Positions 5,511 to 8,666 of a stretch of 8,666 bases of DNA are shown piece by piece. Source of the stretch: UBA6164 sp963979005 (GTDB lineage: Bacteria; Patescibacteriota; Gracilibacteria; BD1-5; UBA6164); assembly GCA_963979005.1 (NCBI GenBank), contig CAXBVF010000048.1, positions 1 through 8,666 of the forward strand, given 5' to 3'. Both the position numbers and the translations under genes were made by a program. Each line of letters starts with the position of its first letter. Position 1 is the stretch's first letter. The notes beneath the pieces are model-generated. The model did no database searches, was not told where the DNA came from, and was given only the letters and a program-made list of their open reading frames with translations.

Positions 5511-6885
5511 ATTTTGTAACATCTTTATGTTTACCTCTTCATTTATATTCAATAACAATCGGACTTCCGAAGAATCAAAAATTATCTCTGATTCTATTTT
5601 CTAAATATCTTTTATAAGAAAAATGAAAATGATTTGGATTATTAACTGTTAGTACAAATTTTGGTGGATTAACATCAACTTGTGCTCAATAGTAAATTTT
5701 AGGTGAATGAGATTTTTTATTACCTGTTGGTGGATGTTTATAAACAACTTGCTCCATAAAATTATTAAAAATACCTGTTTTCACTCTTTTAAATCTTTCA
5801 GTTTTAATATTTACAGCTGATTCTAATATTTCATCTACTCTTTTTCTATCAACAGCTGAAGTAAATATTACAGAAACCCAAGGTAAGAATTCTATTTTTG
5901 ATTTCAGATAATCAATATATCTATTCATCATTTTTTCTTTATCTACACCGTCTTTTGCTAAAACTTTATCCCATTTGTTAACAACAATTACTAGTCATTT
6001 ATTTTCTTCTAGAGTTTTTGAAATAATTGATAAATCTTGATGAACTATTCCATCAAATCAATCTATAACTACAGCAATAACGTCAGCTCTAGTAATAGCT
6101 CTATTTGTTCTCATAACTGACCAGTCTTCTATATTTCTGATTCATACTTTTGAAAGTCTTCTCACTCAAGCAGTATCTATTAACACAAAATCATTATTAT
6201 TCCATTTAAATTTTGTATCAATACTATCTCTAGTTGTACCACTTAAATCCTTTACCATCACTCTATTTTCTCAAGTAATAGCATTAATCAAACTTGATTT
6301 TCATACATTTGGTCTACCTACCATTGCAAGTTTTACATAAGAATCATCTATATCTTCATATTCATAATTTAACCCCTTTGAAGTCATGAATTTAGCTACA
6401 AATTGTCTAATTTCTTTTACTCAATTATTATGTGAAACCGAAATTGGAAAAAATTCTAAAGATTCTCAGAATCAGGCAAGTGAATATGCTTCCATCACTT
6501 TTGATTCATTATCAGCTTTATTTGCAGCTATTATTACATCTTTTATTTTGTAGTCTCTCAAAACTTTTAAAACTTGTTCATCTAATTCTGTTACTCTATC
6601 ATATTCGATTAACCAGATTAATAAATCACTATCTTTGATAGCTTTTTCTGTTCTTTCTGCAATATCCTTAGTTATTTCATCTGTGTTACTAGAAAAATCT
6701 AATCAACCAGAATCAGAAACTATATATGTTAACTCATTTTCTTCATCTGAATATTCATACTCTGAAATATCTCTTGTAGTACCTTCTTCATCGGCTACAA
6801 TAGCTATTTTATGACCAGTATACATATTGAAAAAACTTGATTTTCATACATTTGGTCTACCAATAATTGTTACTTTTCCTAACAT
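5509..6885 (-). CDS. der: Ribosome biogenesis GTPase Der (EngA)
   Basis: 458 residues, normal length. Der is an essential GTPase that helps mature the 50S ribosomal subunit. It has two G domains and a C-terminal KH-like domain. First domain: GRPNVGKSS (9-17), GTTRD (35-39), DSGG (58-61; usually DTGG) and NKAD (122-125). Second domain: GRPNVGKSS (190-198), GTTRD (216-220), DTAGVRR (237-243), NKWD (303-306) and TSA (342-344). C-terminal domain: KIYYGAQVDVNPPKFVL and HFSYKRYLENRIRDNFGF, classic Der signatures. Fourteen glycines are UGA, including the P-loop Gly of both domains and the Gly of DTAG. This makes the gene the best evidence for the genetic code here. It is the only start with a hint of a Shine-Dalgarno site, AGG 4 nt upstream. 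It stands alone between two terminators; no promoter is clear. Confidence 0.97.
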
Positions 6886-6942
6886 TTTTCCTGATTATTT
6901 TAGATAATATTTTTTTAACTAATGAAGTATATTGATTTTTTC

Positions 6943-6981
6943 AAAAAAACAAGTTTAAATTAGTTTTAAACCTGTTTTTTT
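6943..6981 (-). terminator. Intrinsic terminator after the pilin-like gene
   Basis: Two 17-nt arms (6943-6959 and 6965-6981, 5-nt loop) with an ACAGG / CTTGT centre and A/T ends. The single imperfect position forms a G-U pair when read as minus-strand RNA and A-C on the other strand, which supports minus-strand use. It begins 5 bp past the stop codon at 6987. Confidence 0.85.
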
Positions 6982-6986
6982 TATAA

Positions 6987-8666
6987 TTATTTTACAAATA
7001 CTTTTATCTTATCTAGTTCTGGAGTTGCTCAACTTGTTGATTCTAAATTAACTGCAAAATCTAGAGTTGTAGTAGTTCATGATTCAAATCATCATGCTGA
7101 TCAAAAAATACTTGAATTAAGTCATCATAACATAGTTTCTGTCATTCAGTTTGTAGATATATCTCATAAAACTGATGCTTGCCATGCACTTCAATCCCAA
7201 TACTTCCATGTAACTCTACCATCAAATGATACTAAATATTTCAAATCTGTAGTAGATGGTTTTGTAGATGTAAATGATACCGATCAAATTGAAGCTGCTG
7301 CACTGACATCTAATTGTGAATTATTAGTTGTTGTTACGTAAAATGAAGCTCAGTTCGAACCCATTATCTGTAATAAATAATTATAATATCATCAAGAATG
7401 ATAAGTCATACTTCTAATTTTTATTTTAGTTGTTGTTATATTTATATTTAAATAAGGAAAATTAATAACTCAGTATCAATAAGTAGCAGTAATATTATAT
7501 TCTGAACTAATCCGACTAACTCAATCCCAATATTCAAATGAATTTGCTCAGGTCATAGGAGTTGATCATCATCATTGTCAAAGATTTCACGCATTATTAA
7601 GAGTTGTTATATTAACTGGTTCTATAAATATAATTTCATTTGTACTTGAATTAGCATGTCCTGTAGATAATGTTGTAGAATTGGATATAGAAACATTTCA
7701 AATAACACTATCAATCTTAGAAGTCGGTACAGGAGTAGATGGCACAGGAGTAGCTAATAAAACTTTTCAAGTAGAAAAATCAGTTCAAGAGGAATTTTCT
7801 TGTACATAATTTCATTCCACATCAAAATTTATTGATACGGATGTTCAGGCTTTTCATGCTATTATTTCTCATCATAAGTTATTTGTAACTATATATGATC
7901 ATACTGAATCTAGTGCAACTGCATCTGTTAAATCTATATTTACAAAATCTTTAATTCCATCTTTTGACTCTAATATTGTTCCACTATATGCTGTTTGTAA
8001 ATTTGTTATTAATTCATTTCTTGCTGCATTATCATCTGGATCATATACATCATTACAACTATCACTATCTGAATATACAACTAATTTATTTGATGTATAT
8101 GCAAATCATCAATCAGCATTATATTTACTTGATCTATAATTACTTGGTAAATTATTATATCAATTATATACTAATCAAGATGCTGTTAATATATCTGTCA
8201 ATTCTGTTATTGTTTCTGGTTGTGATGATATTATTGATGGTAATGATAGTAGTTCACATTCAGATCATGTTAAACTTTTTAATACTTTCCCATTATAATT
8301 TCATGTTACTACTGCTGAAGTTATTGTATCTCAAGCATAAGTATTATTTAATATACCTAATCAAGCAAAATCATCTGACTCAAATATTCATGATAATTGA
8401 TATTCTTGTTTTGTCTTTGTTGTTGAATATGTATATTCTTTTTCTGTTAATGGATCTGTTGGTATTTTATCTAGTTTCTCTACATTTAATTTTGTTGAAC
8501 TTCAAAATGTTCATTGTGACCATACTACTGCTCATGAATATACAACATCAAATCAAGAAGTTGTTAATGGATATTTTCAAGCATTTAAATGAAATAATTC
8601 TAATGATGTTTTCATTGTGCTTAAATCTGAAATTCTTGTAGAATCTCTTGCATCTTGACTATATCA
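6987..8666 (-). CDS. Large type IV pilin-like surface protein with beta-rich C-terminal region, 5' end missing
   Basis: 559 codons are visible without a stop (UGA as Gly). The start, and any prepilin leader with its hydrophobic helix, lies beyond the right edge. Residues 6-95 of the visible part look like the globular part of a type IV pilin or type II secretion pseudopilin: ARDSTRISDLSTMKTSLELF, NAGKYP, IPTDPLTEKEYTY and EYQLSGIFE. A large region (100-300), with Cys at 137 and 204, follows. Then come a Pro/Thr linker ATPVPSTPVPTS (305-316) and a Ser/Thr/Gly-rich, probably beta-sheet region. Near the end, LVSFDGRVTWKYWDGSAWQ (478-496) is an aromatic repeat of the type found in bacterial and phage surface proteins. 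The last residues, LDKIKVFVK, have the hydrophobic pattern of a final beta strand. It is probably exported and assembled at or attached to the cell surface, for adhesion or contact with a host cell (inference). Codon 385 is CGG, unique in this window. Confidence 0.82.

Noticed and set aside
6432..6638. Plus-strand open frame of 68 codons
   Set aside because: Antisense to der, Leu-rich, without start signal or domain.
402..6885. Genes as frameshifted or nonsense-ridden pseudogenes
   Set aside because: All apparent interruptions are UGA in the same frame, fall at conserved Gly positions, and no UAA/UAG occurs inside any gene.
4081..6885. UGA read as Trp (mycoplasma-type code 4)
   Set aside because: Trp at the P-loop Gly, in DTAG or in ELGG would destroy function; Gly restores every motif.
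6886..6942. A promoter for der with TATACT around 6920 and TTGTTT about 15 nt upstream
   Set aside because: Spacing is short, the -35 would lie inside the terminator T run, and AT-rich sequence gives many such matches; not called.
7964..8641. Plus-strand open frame of 225 codons, rich in Leu, Ile, Tyr and His
   Set aside because: It lies wholly antisense to the continuous pilin-like reading frame, has skewed low-complexity composition and shows no domain. It is a shadow of the AT-rich minus-strand gene.

Overview
All nine genes lie on the minus strand of a strongly AT-rich window. They only read through if UGA is sense, and conserved positions show that it means glycine. Both P-loops of the GTPase Der, its second DxxG motif, the Nudix box and the ELGG motif of an aldehyde dehydrogenase all carry UGA where Gly is required, while conserved Trp positions still use UGG. 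This is genetic code 25, known from the CPR phyla Absconditabacteria (SR1) and Gracilibacteria (BD1-5). The window cannot decide between the two. Under the standard code every gene here breaks into fragments. Most starts lack a Shine-Dalgarno sequence and are preceded by an AT-rich ...ATT just before ATG.

Layout from right to left, the direction of transcription: (1) 8666-6987, C-terminal 559 residues of a large type IV pilin-like surface protein; (2) 6885-5509, ribosome-assembly GTPase Der; (3) 5445-4081, an NAD(P)-dependent aldehyde dehydrogenase of the succinate-semialdehyde type, followed after 12 nt by (4) 4068-3604, an MTH1-like Nudix hydrolase; (5) 3531-3148, a four-helix membrane protein of unknown function; (6-8) three secreted proteins with related signal peptides: a 50-residue peptide precursor (2932-2780), an acidic protein with a calcium-loop-like motif (2511-1924), and a DUF2202 ferritin-like protein (1667-402); (9) 298-1, the N-terminal part of a cation diffusion facilitator metal transporter. 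Intrinsic terminators separate most units.

The most unusual part is 1668-3123. Five promoters there share one rigid design, read on the minus strand: TTCTTAC, 4 nt, TTCTTAA-like, 10 nt, then a TATAAT-like -10. There is no normal -35. Two 7-nt half-sites with an 11-bp period ending 10 bp before the -10 is the geometry of PhoB/OmpR-family response-regulator boxes. The three secreted-protein genes therefore look like a small regulon under one unknown regulator. Two of the promoters are part of a 93-bp duplicated module (terminator, box, -10, hairpin) that flanks the acidic-protein gene. Its six mismatches fall almost entirely in the 10-nt spacer.

How the genes may work together (inference): a metal transporter, a secreted ferritin-like protein, a nucleotide-pool sanitiser and an aldehyde dehydrogenase are compatible with a metal, oxidative or envelope stress theme. 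Only the three secreted genes show evidence of common control.
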